From Phialocephala subalpina (lineage: Eukaryota; Ascomycota; Leotiomycetes; Helotiales; Mollisiaceae): a stretch of DNA of 64,000 nt. The stretch covers positions 2,728,354 through 2,792,353 of the forward strand of contig FJOG01000002.1 in the NCBI GenBank assembly GCA_900073065.1, given 5' to 3'. The translations under genes and the position numbers were made by a program. Positions within the stretch are counted from its first letter, which is position 1. Each line of letters begins with the position of its first letter. This document shows, one piece after another, positions 1 to 11,107 of this stretch. The notes beneath the pieces are model-generated. The model was not told where the DNA came from, did no database searches, and saw nothing but the letters and a program-made list of their open reading frames with translations.

Positions 1-1
1 T

Positions 2-1072
2 GACAACAAATTGGTCGCGAATCCGGACCAAATACCTAGTTCAGAGTACACACCACCCCAACCTAGGACCGCATTTTCTTCATTCGTTGATCACCCAGAT
101 GAGTTCATAGTGTTCTTAGAGGCTTGCTTGAAGGAGAAAGACCTCAAAGAGCGAGACAAGATTGATCTCTACACAACACTTTTCGAGATGTACTTGCATA
201 AGTCGAATGAGAAGAAGGGCGCCAACAGAGAGGAATGGGAAGCCAAGGCCAAGAAGTTGATTGAAGGCAAAGATATCCCGATCGACACTTCCAATGTCCT
301 GTTGCTGTCTCATCTTTCGAACTTCCGCGATGGTACCATTCTTGTTCGGGAACAAGCTGGCCTTCGTTTTGACATTTTCCGTTCTTATACCTCTGCGAAA
401 GACACCCGTGGCGCCATCAAGGCGTTGAAGAAGTATGGTCCAGAAGAGCCGCAGCTTTATCCTGCTGCATTGGCATATTTCACTTCCGACCCGCGCATCC
501 TTGAGGAAGCTGGAGACGAACTTGATGCGGTTCTCCAGAAAATTGACGAAGACGGGCTCATGGCGCCTCTGCAGGTCATCCAGACGCTCAGTACGAATGC
601 CGTTGCTACAATGGGCATGGTGAAGACCTATCTTCAACAGACCATCGAGCGAGAACGCAAAGAGATCGCATCAAATCGCCGACTCATCACCTCATACCGG
701 AACGAGACTATCGACAAGCGCCAAGAAATGGCAGACCTATCCAACAAGGCACAAACATTCAACAATACCAGGTGTGCTTTCTGTGGCTCACCACTTACTC
801 TACCGACGGTCCATTTCCTCTGCAAGCACAGTTTCCATCAGACTTGCCTGAACATGGAGGTCAATGAAGATGGAAATGTGGAAGGTACTTGTCCAAACTG
901 CAGGAAGGACAATGATACCATTCGAGCCATCCGGAGGGCACAGGAGGATAGCGCTGATAGGCATGATATTTTCTTAGACGAACTATCGAGGAGTGGAGAT
1001 AAATTCGGGACGATCAGCGAGTGGTATGGAAGAGGAGTCATGCAAGTTGACAATCTGAGACCTCAGACTTGA
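2..1072 (+). CDS. VPS11: VPS11/Pep5, C-terminal part (5' end outside window)
   Basis: The frame is open from the window edge, so the gene starts upstream; about 356 C-terminal residues are visible. Vps11 is a core subunit of the CORVET and HOPS tethering complexes that drive endosome and vacuole fusion. The visible part has an alpha-solenoid-like stretch, a coiled-coil-like segment (around IERERKEIASNRRLI), then a C-terminal RING-H2 finger: CAFCGS, CKHSFHQTC and CPNCRKD, giving the C-x2-C ... C-x-H-x2-H-x2-C ... C-x2-C ligand order expected for Vps11. The stop is followed by a 1-kb spacer. No intron is seen in this part. Identification is from the solenoid-plus-RING layout and RING sequence; Vps8, Vps18 and Vps41 also carry such RINGs, but the sequence around the finger fits Vps11 best. 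Confidence 0.87.
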   Translation, partial: DNKLVANPDQIPSSEYTPPQPRTAFSSFVDHPDEFIVFLEACLKEKDLKERDKIDLYTTLFEMYLHKSNEKKGANREEWEAKAKKLIEGKDIPIDTSNVLLLSHLSNFRDGTILVREQAGLRFDIFRSYTSAKDTRGAIKALKKYGPEEPQLYPAALAYFTSDPRILEEAGDELDAVLQKIDEDGLMAPLQVIQTLSTNAVATMGMVKTYLQQTIERERKEIASNRRLITSYRNETIDKRQEMADLSNKAQTFNNTRCAFCGSPLTLPTVHFLCKHSFHQTCLNMEVNEDGNVEGTCPNCRKDNDTIRAIRRAQEDSADRHDIFLDELSRSGDKFGTISEWYGRGVMQVDNLRPQT

Positions 1073-2080
1073 AGAATGGATGGTGAGAAATGAGAATGGA
1101 TGCAAGTCTGAGGGTGGAATGGTTGGAGGTATGTAATTCATAATAGTGTTCATGCTCACAATATCCCAAAACCTATTCTTCTTGTCTTTGTCGTGTCCTG
1201 CAATCTTGGTTGTTGGTGGCGATATTACGCATTTCGCTTGAAAAGGAGATCCCAGTAAAAGACTACCGGGTTGTTCGGACCCACTCATCACTATCCAACC
1301 ATTTCTACATTATTACACATCTTTTCGCCTCTTCTGTTACCTGTATGGCCTAAAGTTTGTGTTTTGTTGCACGTCTTACTTATCAGCCACCTTCGTCACA
1401 TCGAAATTTAGTGGCGGGCGCTTCGAGTTCGGGTTCCATTGTCCTGGGTCGATTCTCGCTTGAGTTTTCTCGTTGTCCCTTGTTTGGTGGGACATTGTGC
1501 TCTGTTATGCCGCTTCCCCTCTCTTTCGAGTGGTAAATTACCCTTCTTTTTGTATGGCTGCAATGGGTAGCGAAGGGTCGTCGAGTTTGATTTGCAGACC
1601 TCCTTCGATGGTCGTCACGTGACCATGTTTTTAATTTAGAGTTTCTTGATTCGTGGGCATTTAGCAGTCGAGGGTCTTCAGCAGAGCGTGGACACGATCT
1701 GGATGTGACTTTTCTCTGCTGTGAATGACTGGACAGACTGGGCCCCTGCCTTCTACGACTTGCAGCTTCCATTTTGATCACGACGGGAACTAGTTACCAA
1801 TCCCGGAAATATACATTCCTAATCTCCTTGCAGTATAGCTTATGCCTTTCAAGATACAGTGAAGTTAGGATTTGGACCGAATGAGAAGAGTGATATTTAA
1901 AGTGCGCTGCATAAATATGCTCAGAATCTGTCCACCATATCATGACCAACTCAAACTTCAACATTTGCCGAACGTTATAGCAGCCCAACAACCATCAGTC
2001 CACCAAGTACAGTCACGCTTCTCACAAGTTAGAACGACAATAATACCTATTTATCAGTCACTCTCTTAACAAATTTCAAC
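1073..2080. other. Intergenic spacer, no gene seen
   Basis: The short reading frames here lack coding character or family resemblance. The last 150 bases before 2081 are rich in CAAC/ACAA and end in an A-rich leader (TTTCAACATGG), as is common in fungal 5' UTRs, so this probably holds the VPS11 3' UTR and the promoter of the next gene. Confidence 0.5.
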
Positions 2081-2608
2081 ATGGACGCCGTCGAACAATT
2101 CCTCCTCGACTTCCAAGCGGAGAAATTTGGGGGCGAGCTCTTCGAACCAAACCTCGTCGCATCATCAGGCATGAACGTCGGCGAAATCCTTGCAATACCA
2201 GGCGCTCAATACGTCAAAACGCTCACCTACGATGGACATTCAACGTTGCAGCTTATTCACATCTCCGTATCCGCCCTCATGAGCTTTCTACTGATCCTGC
2301 TCTTCCTATATCTTCAAGTACACGCACGATTTGTCGAGAACAGAGAAGTTGACCCGGTTTACCAGGCAATTTGTGTCTTTAAAGCGATTGCAGTGTTCTC
2401 AGGTATTGGAAGGCTACTCATGCTTTATGCGCAGCGGTGGTCCAAGAGTGGGTCTTTGATTGAGACTATCAAGACGGGTTTCTGGCATTGGGAAGAGGAG
2501 CTAGTCTTTTTAATAGTGCTCGCAACTGTGCTGATTTTTTATATTGTCGATAAATTGGATGTCGTCCAAGGCCCACCGGGGTTTCTAGAAGAGGAGGGAA
2601 GATTATAA
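2081..2608 (+). CDS. Small integral membrane protein, unknown function
   Basis: A single-exon 175-residue protein. The start has a good context (CAACATGG) and follows an A/C-rich leader. The N-terminal 65 residues are soluble-looking. Three hydrophobic segments follow: about residues 70-92 (SVSALMSFLLILLFLYLQV), 108-124 (IAVFSGIGRLLMLY) and 150-168 (VFLIVLATVLIFYIV). The C-terminus is acidic (FLEEEGRL). I do not recognise the family and see no catalytic motif. No partner is suggested by the neighbours. The membrane segments and start context make a real gene likely, but homologues would be needed to be sure. Confidence 0.6.
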   Translation: MDAVEQFLLDFQAEKFGGELFEPNLVASSGMNVGEILAIPGAQYVKTLTYDGHSTLQLIHISVSALMSFLLILLFLYLQVHARFVENREVDPVYQAICVFKAIAVFSGIGRLLMLYAQRWSKSGSLIETIKTGFWHWEEELVFLIVLATVLIFYIVDKLDVVQGPPGFLEEEGRL

Positions 2609-2773
2609 AGACGATAAGGAAATAGGACGAGAGGATTGGGGAATGTTGGGGGAACGCAAGTAAGAAACCACCCAAAGAGAACAAACATGTATAAGGTGAG
2701 GCAGCCAAGGAATTGATGTTATCTGCTTACTTGGATATCTTTGTCAGAAACCCACAACTAACGCAATCACGAC

Positions 2774-4025
2774 TTACTGTCCCTTCAACCTCTCCAATTC
2801 CTTCAATCTCTCCGCCTCCTGCCTCTTTATACGATTTGACACCCATTCCCTCCGTGGTCCCGTGATCTTCCATCCTTTCAATCCCTCAGACATCCCTAAA
2901 TCCTTGAGCGTCTTCAGCTCTACCAGACTATATTCGCTTGGATCCTCTCTATCGAAGTTGAATGGCTCTTTCAGACTGACAGGTGGGTTGGTGATGATTC
3001 TCGGTATCCTCAAGAGGTTCTTGGAGGCTGAGTGTAGCATCAAGGGATGAAGGAGGAACACGTCTCCGACTTCGCCTGTGGCTTCATGGAAGCTTTCATC
3101 TCGTGTTTTGGATGGGTCCCATGCTATTTGAGACCAGAAATCTCGACCTTGATGACCCAGGATCTCGGAGTTAGCATTCTTATTTCAAGCACTTCAAAAA
3201 GGGCAAGAGGGGAGAATGTTCCAGGAGTCTCGGGACATTCAAGACTCTCGAAACACTGAGGAAAGGAGAAGATGGCACCGAGAAGGTGGGTTTACCTTCA
3301 TATCTCGAGTGCGTAGGATCGTTGACGGATCTCATCCATGGGGTCGTGCCTTCAGGGTGGTCATACTCGGCATTTGTCAGATACAAGCCCAAAAGAAGGA
3401 GTGAACAGAAATACCAAATGTTTAGCAATGTATTTTATGCCGTCACCACAAATTGCCGTAGCGCCCCCTTTATGTACGATATCGCTCCAAAGCGGAATGA
3501 CAAGCAGAGCTTGCTCGGGACTATCAAGAAAATGTACGAAGAAATCTCCATCGTTATGCCAATTGTCCAAGGCTACCGGAGTCAGCAAAGCCTTTCTCGA
3601 TGTCCCAGCAGAGCTGGAACACCGAAGTAGGAGAAGTTCACGAGATATTACCTACATCTCAAATTCAACTCCTGCTCCCCACTATACCCCTCCCTCCCCA
3701 AATTCACAATGAACCCATCGCTCCAACCACGGAACCCCGGCTTTTCCGAAATCCTATCCACACCACCAAGCAACTGTCCCATCGCACTCCAAGCCTTGGG
3801 ACTAAACTCCGAAACAGAAACGTGATAATGCCACGGCATGTTCGTCTTCTCCGTCGTCCATGTCGATTTATCGGTAGGAGACATGCCTAGTCTCGTCCAC
3901 ATGCCCTCTGTAAACTTTGCAGCGGCTTCACGAGTGAAGCATTGTGGGATCTTAACATAGCCGTGTTCGAGGAAATGGGCTTTTTGCTCTTCGCTCAAGA
4001 TGTATTCTTCGGAGATGCTGCCCAT
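2774..4025 (-). CDS. Phytanoyl-CoA dioxygenase (PhyH) family oxygenase
   Basis: A multi-exon gene of the Fe(II)/2-oxoglutarate-dependent PhyH superfamily, whose members hydroxylate acyl-CoAs or small molecules. It starts MGSISEEYILSEEQKAHF. The iron-binding HxD is visible in NWHNDGDFF (exon 2), followed by the usual LDSPEQALLVIPLWSDI. The penultimate part reads HQGRDFWSQIAWDPSKTRDE, then FHEATGEVGDVFLLHPLML, where HP contains the likely distal iron ligand. At least three introns: one near 3614-3651, a clear 50-nt one after KYIAKHL (then YDHPEG), and one or two between about 3090 and 3310. I could not settle the exon joins around 3180-3310; the most obvious junction there meets stop codons, so either an unusual splice or a lesion is possible. 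Substrate unknown. It lies downstream of creC on the same strand. Confidence 0.72.
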
Positions 4026-4687
4026 TTGGGAATTGTAGAGACTGGATGAAATGACGGAAAAATGGTTCGTATGGAAAGAAGAAAGTCAGAGAAACGGGAA
4101 GGAGAATCATCACTTGACGAGGTGACTGCTTTCTTTTTATGCGAGAAAGGGTGGTGTATTGAAGATCGACACGCTTCTTGGCCGCCTTTTTGTAAGCGCA
4201 TCGTCTGATAGGAGAGAGCTTCGACATTAGCCGGCGGGGCGAGGCGGGGGAACTGGCATTTTTCCGTGCCGGTGGTACAGTACACGAGAATTGAAGAGAG
4301 ATCTCGATGTGCGTAGCTCCCGATGTCCAAAAAAGTGACACACCAATGTCCTATGAAATGAAGGAGATTGATTCGAAAATTTTGAGAATTCAACTCTGGG
4401 CTGATCTCAACACGTCCGGTTCGGAGACTCGCTAGAGAAATAACAAAAAGCTCACTTCGAAAGTCCCTACAATTCTGGGACATTCTCCTCTAGATGCCAG
4501 CTTTTGGTATGTGGCTCTTTCTCGACAACGCGAGCGTGGCATGGCTTGGAAGTGGTCTTATCAAGGGAAGCTGCTTTTGTGGGACAGGGTAATTCAAGAG
4601 AAGCCAAAAAGAACTTGGCAATGCAAAATGTGATATTTTCACGGTCTAAACTAGCTGTGCAAAGAAACTAATCATTCATATAAACGC
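4026..4687. other. Spacer between creC 3' end and PhyH-like gene
   Basis: About 660 bases containing the promoter of the PhyH-like gene and the creC 3' UTR. A TTTTTATGCG stretch near 4135 and a CCGGCGGGGCGAGGCGGGGG G-rich tract near 4230-4250 (reverse: CCCCGCC) are the only notable features. No coding sequence supported. Confidence 0.45.
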
Positions 4688-7012
4688 TCAAGATGCAGAT
4701 ACAGATGCCAACGTGGTTTCACTCTTGCTTGCTGCTGAGTCCCGAGGTCGATCCCAAGTCCGAATATGTCCTTTGATTTGTTAGCTTTATTTTGACGATG
4801 TTAAAGATTGTAGTTCTTACCACTCTTGCAACTCGTGATGATTGACTCTTCTGTGAAGTCCAACCAGCACAATGGATCTGGGTCTACCACTTTGGACTGT
4901 GAAATATTAGTATAGTTGAGAAGATCATGGAGATGAGGAGGCTCACCATCACGGGCGGAAGCATCGCAGTCGTGGCCCTGGGCTCCACCGGATGCTCAAT
5001 GGTATGCTCTTCATCGCCCTCAGCAGAAGCGCTCGAATTCGATCTTAGTCTCGTTGAAGTCTGCGTTTCAGCTCTTTGCAGCGGATTTGCAAAGCGTGAA
5101 GAGATACTCCCCCTTTGCCGTACGGAGGACTATCTCACTGTCAGTCGCGAACTTCAATCCGATCGTGGAAACTCACAGCTTTCGGCCGATGTAGCATTCC
5201 GACGCTGAAATCCCACAACAGTAGCCGACAGTCTTCACCGACACTACCAAAGCGATAGTTCTTGTCATCACAGCGCCATGGGTCGAAAGCAACTGCTGTT
5301 ACCCAGGATTGATGACCCTGGCAGCGTGCAACAATGGTAGCCTCGGTCATCGACCAGATAGATACAAGGTCATCTTGACCACCTGTGAGAACATACTTTC
5401 CATCCGGAGACCAGCAGACGCAGATAAAGCCTCCATAGTAGCTGGCGTAGAGGTCAAGAAGTCTGCTGTTGTCAGCTTGTCGCTTGAATATTCGCCAGAT
5501 TGCCACTTACTGCTCCTTCAGGTAGTCAATGATACGAAGTGTACCATCCTCAGAGACCACAGCTAGATGCCTGTTATCCGGAGAGAATGCAAATGCATTG
5601 ATGCGCTGGTTGGAGAGTTTCCAGAAAGAGACCGGGTTGAATTTCTGATTCTTGGAGTGCACAGATTTATCGACATGAAGCTTCGCTGCATGTTCGCCAT
5701 AACCGTTACTGTTGCCATTCTCTGAGTTGCCATTCGTCTGAGTGCCATTTTCTTCAGGTAGGAAAGCTGAATCGTCTTTCTCCTTGTCATATACAACGAG
5801 TGAGCCGTCCATGTGTGCAGCCAAGAATAAGTTCTCGGAGCCGGGTATCCAACGAATTTCGGAGACTGGAGTGGCGTTTATGATGCCCTAGCTTCATGTT
5901 AGCATTACGAACATTCAACCTGCGCCGAGTAGATCGTACATTCTTATTCAATCTTGTATATTTCTGAGATATTGGCTCAAACCATATTATTTCACCTGTC
6001 GAGAAGCCCATAATCAGATCAATGTGATTCTGGCTCTTGGTTACTTGGTTAATATCATGACAGAGACAGTGTCCCTTTGTGAAAAGAATCTTCGTGAGAT
6101 GGTCCGCCTAATTCACTCTCAGCTACTGGCTCATAAATAAGTCCCGGCATTGTTGTTTTATACCTTTTGAGGAGACGATAAGTCAATCCATTGGAATGCT
6201 CGATTGATGTTCGCAAATGCAAAGTAGCCATCTGCCGGACGGTCTACTAATCGCTTCGCCATATTTTCGTGAACTATGCATCGGGATATGAACGAAGAGT
6301 TGCTCTTAGCAATGTTGTTCTTCGGTTTCCTCCGCTTGCCTACGTCTTTGCCTGTAGCTGACAGCATTGAGTTGCCTTCACCGAAGGCTGGAGCAGATCC
6401 TATCGACAACGTAGCTCTCGCGCTACCAGTGATCGACGTTCCTCCTCCATCACTACTTCCAGGAACTACATCCGCAGAATCTCGTCCTTCGCTGGGATGT
6501 TCTTGTATGCTACTTTGAAGGCCTCCTGATCTTGTGCTCCTGTTCGTATCGACTTTGTATAGCAATGGCGCCGAGCTCCGCGAGCTGAAGGACAATAGCG
6601 ATATCTTGGTTCCAGCTGTCGCTGGTTGCGGAGTCGTCGCAAGAGGATTCGGATTTATAATTGGAGCTTCTGAGGGATGAGGCGGCGGCGTCGCAAGGTG
6701 TAAGTCTTCCTTGAGAAGGTAGGTTCCTAGCATTGCGGTCAACACCGAACTCGAGCCGCTGATACAGCTGGGCAGCCATACCTTCACCCACCACCAACTG
6801 ATACTCGGGCCCCGTTGGATGGGTTAGGATATTGTTTGTCTCGATCATGGGCGCAGCTTGTCCATTCGCAACGGCCAGGTTGTAAGCTGCCTGTGAGGGA
6901 TATCGCGGCGGAGGCGGGAGCTATATCTTATCATCAGAGACATTGTGGTTCGCAGGATGGAGCGCTGTAAAGGGTGACAGGTAAGGAGAAGGACTTAACC
7001 TACGACAAACAT
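4688..7012 (-). CDS. creC: CreC-like WD40 protein (carbon catabolite repression)
   Basis: Nine exons give 627 residues. CreC is the WD40 partner of the deubiquitinase CreB in carbon catabolite repression (known for Aspergillus; human WDR20 plays the same role for USP12/46). Exons, 5' to 3': 7012-7004, 6920-6782, 6726-6164, 6107-5940, 5887-5511, 5462-5177, 5129-4947, 4896-4821, 4770-4688; introns 47-83 nt, all GT-AG, and the summed length is whole codons. The first exon is only 9 nt (MFV), joining [14 protein letters not shown] to recreate the family's [11 protein letters not shown] start. Other hallmarks: [104 protein letters not shown], and a terminal HIRTWDRP. It ends ASVSAS. Divergent from gem1. 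Confidence 0.93.
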
Positions 7013-7604
7013 GGCTGTGGCGGGGTCTGCTAAGTGCAGACAAGACTTAATGGTATAGCTATAGCCAAAACTTATCACTCAAATGATTCAAACCGTCTTG
7101 CGTGTACCAGCAACGAGAAATTGGCAGCAATTGAGAGGCCTGCAGGTACGAAAGTGTGGGGTAACGTTATGCCTGTAGCTTTCGCAAGCTCGTGGAGGCG
7201 AGGATGATGCGGTCGTGAAGCGACAGACAATATTTTGGAATGGATATTTAAATATTGCAATTATATCTTCAATAGCAGAGAAGCAAGAACGATTGCAAAG
7301 GAGTGAAGTCTAGACAATGGGATGCGATCGTCGTTGGATGGTATGGCGCATACCCTAGTGCGGAGACGATATTTAGGCTCTCGGTCCAGCAGACCGAGCA
7401 AACCCGAATGTGTGGGCAACGAACTAACCTCACAGTATCATCAGACGACTCAAGCGCGGCTCTTAAGATTCAATAAGCGCCTAGCTTTGGAGCTCTGTTC
7501 GGCCGAGAACCCTACGACAGGACATAAATTGTTCTCGTGTGACTCTCTGCTTGTCCCAGTGATGGAAGGTCGTTGACAGGGATCAAAGGTTGGAACCCAG
7601 CGTG
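7013..7604. promoter_or_regulatory. Shared promoter region of creC and gem1
   Basis: Divergent 592-base interval between the creC start (minus) and the gem1 start (plus). It contains an AT-rich block near 7240-7265 (GATATTTAAATATTGCAATT, partly palindromic). No long reading frame has coding character. I see no exact operator that I can name. Confidence 0.45.
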
Positions 7605-9547
7605 ATGGCTACAGGTATGCTCGGCCCTCTCTTCCGGATAGCTATCATTGCAGTGACTTACTTGCTTTAGTTCGAATATGCGTCTGCGGAGACGAAGGGA
7701 CCGGGAAATCGAGCCTCATTACATCTTTAGTAAAAGATGTTTATGTGAAAAATAGGATACAATCAGTTCTTCCTCAAATTACAATTCCGCCTACGATTGG
7801 GACACCTGAGAATGTCACGACCACGATCGTCGATACTTCAGCCCTACCCCAAGAACGAAATACCCTACGAAAGGAGATACGCAAGTCGAATGTTATACTG
7901 CTGGTCTACTCAGACCACTACAGCTATGAGCGGGTGGCACTGTTCTGGATGCCATACTTTCGCTCCCTTGGAGTCAATGTACCGGTAGTCCTATGTGCCA
8001 ACAAGTCCGACTTGACCACGAATGGAAATACGACACAAGTCGTGGAGGAGGAAATGTTGCCGGTCATGGCAGAATTCAAGGAGATAGACTCTTGCATACG
8101 GACTAGCGCAAGAGAACACCATAATGTTAATGAGGTCTTCTTTCTTTGCCAGAAAGCAGTCACCCATCCGATAGCGCCTCTGTTCGACTCGAAGGAGGGA
8201 AATTTGAAGCCAGCAGCAGTAGCTGCTTTGAAGCGGATATTCTATTTGTGCGATAAGGATCAGGACGGGTACTTGAATGACAAAGAGATGCACGATTTTC
8301 AGGCGAAATGTTTTGAGAAGCCATTGTCTCTGGAGGATTTGGACAATATCAAATTGTCAATAAGCAAGGCTTCACCAAAGTCTGATATCAACAAGGGCAT
8401 TGATCAGAGAGGATTCATACATTTGAACAAGATCTTTGCAGAGAAAGGAAGACATGAGACCATATGGATTATCTTACGGCAATTTCATTACACAGACAGT
8501 TTGAGCTTGAAAGATAGCTTCCTACACCCTAAATTCGAGATACCGGAGTACTCTTCTGCTGAGCTAAGTCCTGCTGGGTACAGGTTCTTCGTTGACCTGT
8601 TCCTTCTATTCGACAAGGACAATGATGGTGGTCTGAACGATTCAGAGCTGGACGCACTTTTTGCACCAACTCCAGGCCTGCCATCCTCATGGCTCGAGAC
8701 CTCGTTTCCTTCTTCGACGGTCCAAAACGAAGCTGGGCATATCACGCTTCAAGGATGGCTTGCTCAATGGTCGATGACCACATTCACATCACCGAGTACA
8801 ACTCTCTCGTACCTCGCATACCTCGGCTTTGAGCCTGCAACCGGACCTCGAACCGCCACAACAGCTGCTCTAAAGATCACGAAGCCAAGGAAGAGGCGGC
8901 GGCGTCCAGGACGAGTGGAGCGGAATGTGGTCCTATGCTATGTTATCGGGGCTCCTTCTTCAGGAAAATCGTCGCTATTGGACGCATTTCTCAATCGACC
9001 ATTCGATTCGTTATACCGGCCAACAATCAAGCCTCGAACAGCAGTCAACAGTGTCGAGCTCCAAGGTGGCAAACAATGCTATCTCATCTTGGAAGAGCTT
9101 GGAGAGCTAGAACCAGCCATTCTTGAAAACCGGGCGAAACTCGATGCATGTGACCTAGTTTGCTACACCTACGACTCCTCAGATCCAGACTCATTCTCAC
9201 ACATCGTCTTATTGAGAGAAAAGTACCCTCAACTAGATGAGCTACCAGCTATCTACACGGCCCTAAAAGCAGATCAAGACAAGACCACACAGCGATCTGA
9301 GATGCAGCCAGACGAATACACCTTGAGCCTGAACATGAATGCACCATTACATGTTAGCGTCACATGGAACAGCATCTCTGAGCTATTCATCACCTTAGCT
9401 GAAGCTGCTACGAATCCGAGTTTGGCGTTCCCGAAGAGTGAGGAAGAGGCGCCGGATAGGACGGGTATGTATATTGCGGCTGGTGCTACGGCGGCTGCGT
9501 TGGTGGCTGCTGTGATGGTTTGGAGACGAGTGTCGAACTCTAATTGA
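7605..9547 (+). CDS. GEM1: Gem1/Miro mitochondrial Rho GTPase
   Basis: Two exons (7605-7614 and 7671-9547) give 628 residues. Miro proteins sit in the outer mitochondrial membrane with two GTPase domains flanking calcium-binding EF-hands and control mitochondrial shape, inheritance and ER contacts (in yeast with ERMES). First GTPase: P-loop [17 protein letters not shown] (residues about 10-165). EF-hands: [12 protein letters not shown] and [12 protein letters not shown], both with canonical acidic ligands. Second GTPase: P-loop [14 protein letters not shown], but TALKADQD replaces a clean NKxD, as in other fungal Gem1. A C-terminal tail anchor ([19 protein letters not shown]) is followed by a basic end (RRVSNSN). 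The 10-nt first exon encodes MAT plus one base; without it the frame lacks the P-loop. Confidence 0.95.
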
Positions 9548-10156
9548 GGCGTGAGGTTATCAAGCAGGACAGGAATTGGTGCGACATTTATGCGGTTGTA
9601 ATTTGATGATACCCACCCTTCTCAATGTCTTAGCGTTAGTAATTGATACATAATAATCATCTTCGATTTCACAAATACTTCGGAAATACAATGTACTTGT
9701 AAGATTACGATGAACTGTTATTCGTTAGATTCTGAGCTACAGTACTGGCAGTGTAAGTCGCAAAACGTGCTGACTGAGAACATGCCTGCCAAAGTTCAAG
9801 GTCGCCTCACCTCTTTCCGAAGTTTATATTGGGCAAAGATGGACAAGAGTTGGTTGTTTGAACGAGGAGCAATGGTAATTTCTCACGTCTATGTGTGTTG
9901 TTGACGAAGACACTAGTGCTGGGCAAAATTCTAGAGTTTTGACGCATGGTGCTTCTCTCCTCTCAATGAGTCACTATACGTGTTTTTGTTACGAAAAACA
10001 ATGGTTCAATTCAAGTACCATCTAAGGCAAGGGGTGTGTATAAGTTAATTGTAAGATGCTTTTGCTTATGTGCCGTCAAGAGACAGCTTCGTCGTAGTGA
10101 CTATTTTGATGCCCGCTAACAAGATCTGAGATCTTCCCATGGCATCTGCCTCCCTT
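9548..10156. other. Spacer after gem1
   Basis: Contains the gem1 3' UTR (AT-rich, 9600-9700). The short open frames have no coding character. Nothing else supported. Confidence 0.4.
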
Positions 10157-10530
10157 TATGTTATTAACCTCTACCAAAAGCCAATTTGATTTTGAAAGAA
10201 CCCTGAGATAAGGTTCGTAGGGATCCTGGAAAAATCCTAAGCAGGGAACAGTCGCGGAAGATCATGTGTTCGAAGTGCCCACCCCAGATCGAGAAGTTGT
10301 ACCTCACAAGGAGTCCGATGCGAAGTTGATCGAGGGAATCGTCGGACTTCATCACCTAGAAAGCAGTTTGCATCGGATTCCCAGACCAGCCAGTCAACCA
10401 TGAGAGTTCGGATTGGGTCTGTTGATGTAGTATTCTCCCAGACATAGGGAAAACTTGCCAGCGGAAGATTGTTCCTCTTCACAACAGCAGACAGCCTTTG
10501 GCAAGCCTTAGCAGCACAGACGCGCAAAGC
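10157..10530 (-). pseudogene. BTB-type protein C-terminal relic
   Basis: On the minus strand an open stretch reads ALRVCAAKACQRL, then LASFPYVWENTTSTDPIRTL, then MVDWLVWESDANCFLGDEV. This has the look of the C-terminal half of fungal BTB/POZ proteins, where a VYENT/VWENT motif and a VDWxxW motif follow the BTB fold. The frame upstream closes at a TGA within a few codons, so no BTB domain or start is attached. Past LGDEVRR two frames both look plausible (one gives VMKSDDSLDQLRIG), suggesting a frameshift. I read this as a broken gene rather than a spliced one. Its missing N-terminal half may be the oppositely oriented fragment at 10742-11107. Confidence 0.5.
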
Positions 10531-10741
10531 CCATCATCACTCAGAATCCCTCTCAACCTCTCGCGCGGACCACGTCAACTGTTAGGTAGTCATGCCTTCC
10601 AAGCCATCAAAGATGTAAGCAAAATCAGCGTGTTCAATTTGTTCCAAATCTCATCCCAAGAAATGCTTGTAGTGGATACCTTCACTTTCATTTTGCAATT
10701 TTTACTTCAAATTTGGTGGGCAAGCATGGTTAACTCGGAGT

Positions 10742-11107
10742 AGAAAGCTCGGCTACGATATCGTTCATATTAAAGTCGGAGAGGAGCAGAAAGACTTCGC
10801 CATCCACAAAGATCTCATCTGCCACTATTCGCCGTACTTCAGGTCCGCGTTCAATTCTCGATTCAAGGAAGCCGAAACCGGTGTCATGGTGCTCAAGGAG
10901 ACCGAATCACACATATTCGAAATCTTCTATCAATGGCTCTATTCTCAAGTGTTGTGAGACAAGACTGCCGACCAGGATGAATGGCCAGATACGGACGATT
11001 TGATGAAGCTATACGTGTTTGCAGACATGACGAGAGTGATTCCACTAAAGAATCAGGTTATGGACGCCGTTCATGCACTCAACGATGTCATGGGAGGGAT
11101 CTCGTAG
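10742..11107 (+). pseudogene. BTB/POZ domain relic
   Basis: One frame reads GYDIVHIKVGEEQKDFAIHK, then DLICHYSPYFRSAFNSRFKE, then ETESHIFEIFYQWLYSQVL: a recognisable BTB fold (the FAIHKDLICHYSPYFRSAF core is typical). An in-frame TGA at 10955-10957 interrupts it. The same frame then resumes with DDLMKLYVFADMTRVIPLK and NQVMDAVHALNDVMGGIS before a TAG at 11105. Such proteins normally continue with a LYVFAD-like segment, so the TGA is a lesion, not a natural end. No start codon or intact N-terminus is visible; upstream the frame runs into stops. BTB proteins of this fungal family are of unknown function and often occur in large, rapidly decaying sets. Confidence 0.6.

Noticed and set aside
116..637. 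A 173-residue frame antisense to VPS11
   Set aside because: Shadow of a real coding strand; no independent support.
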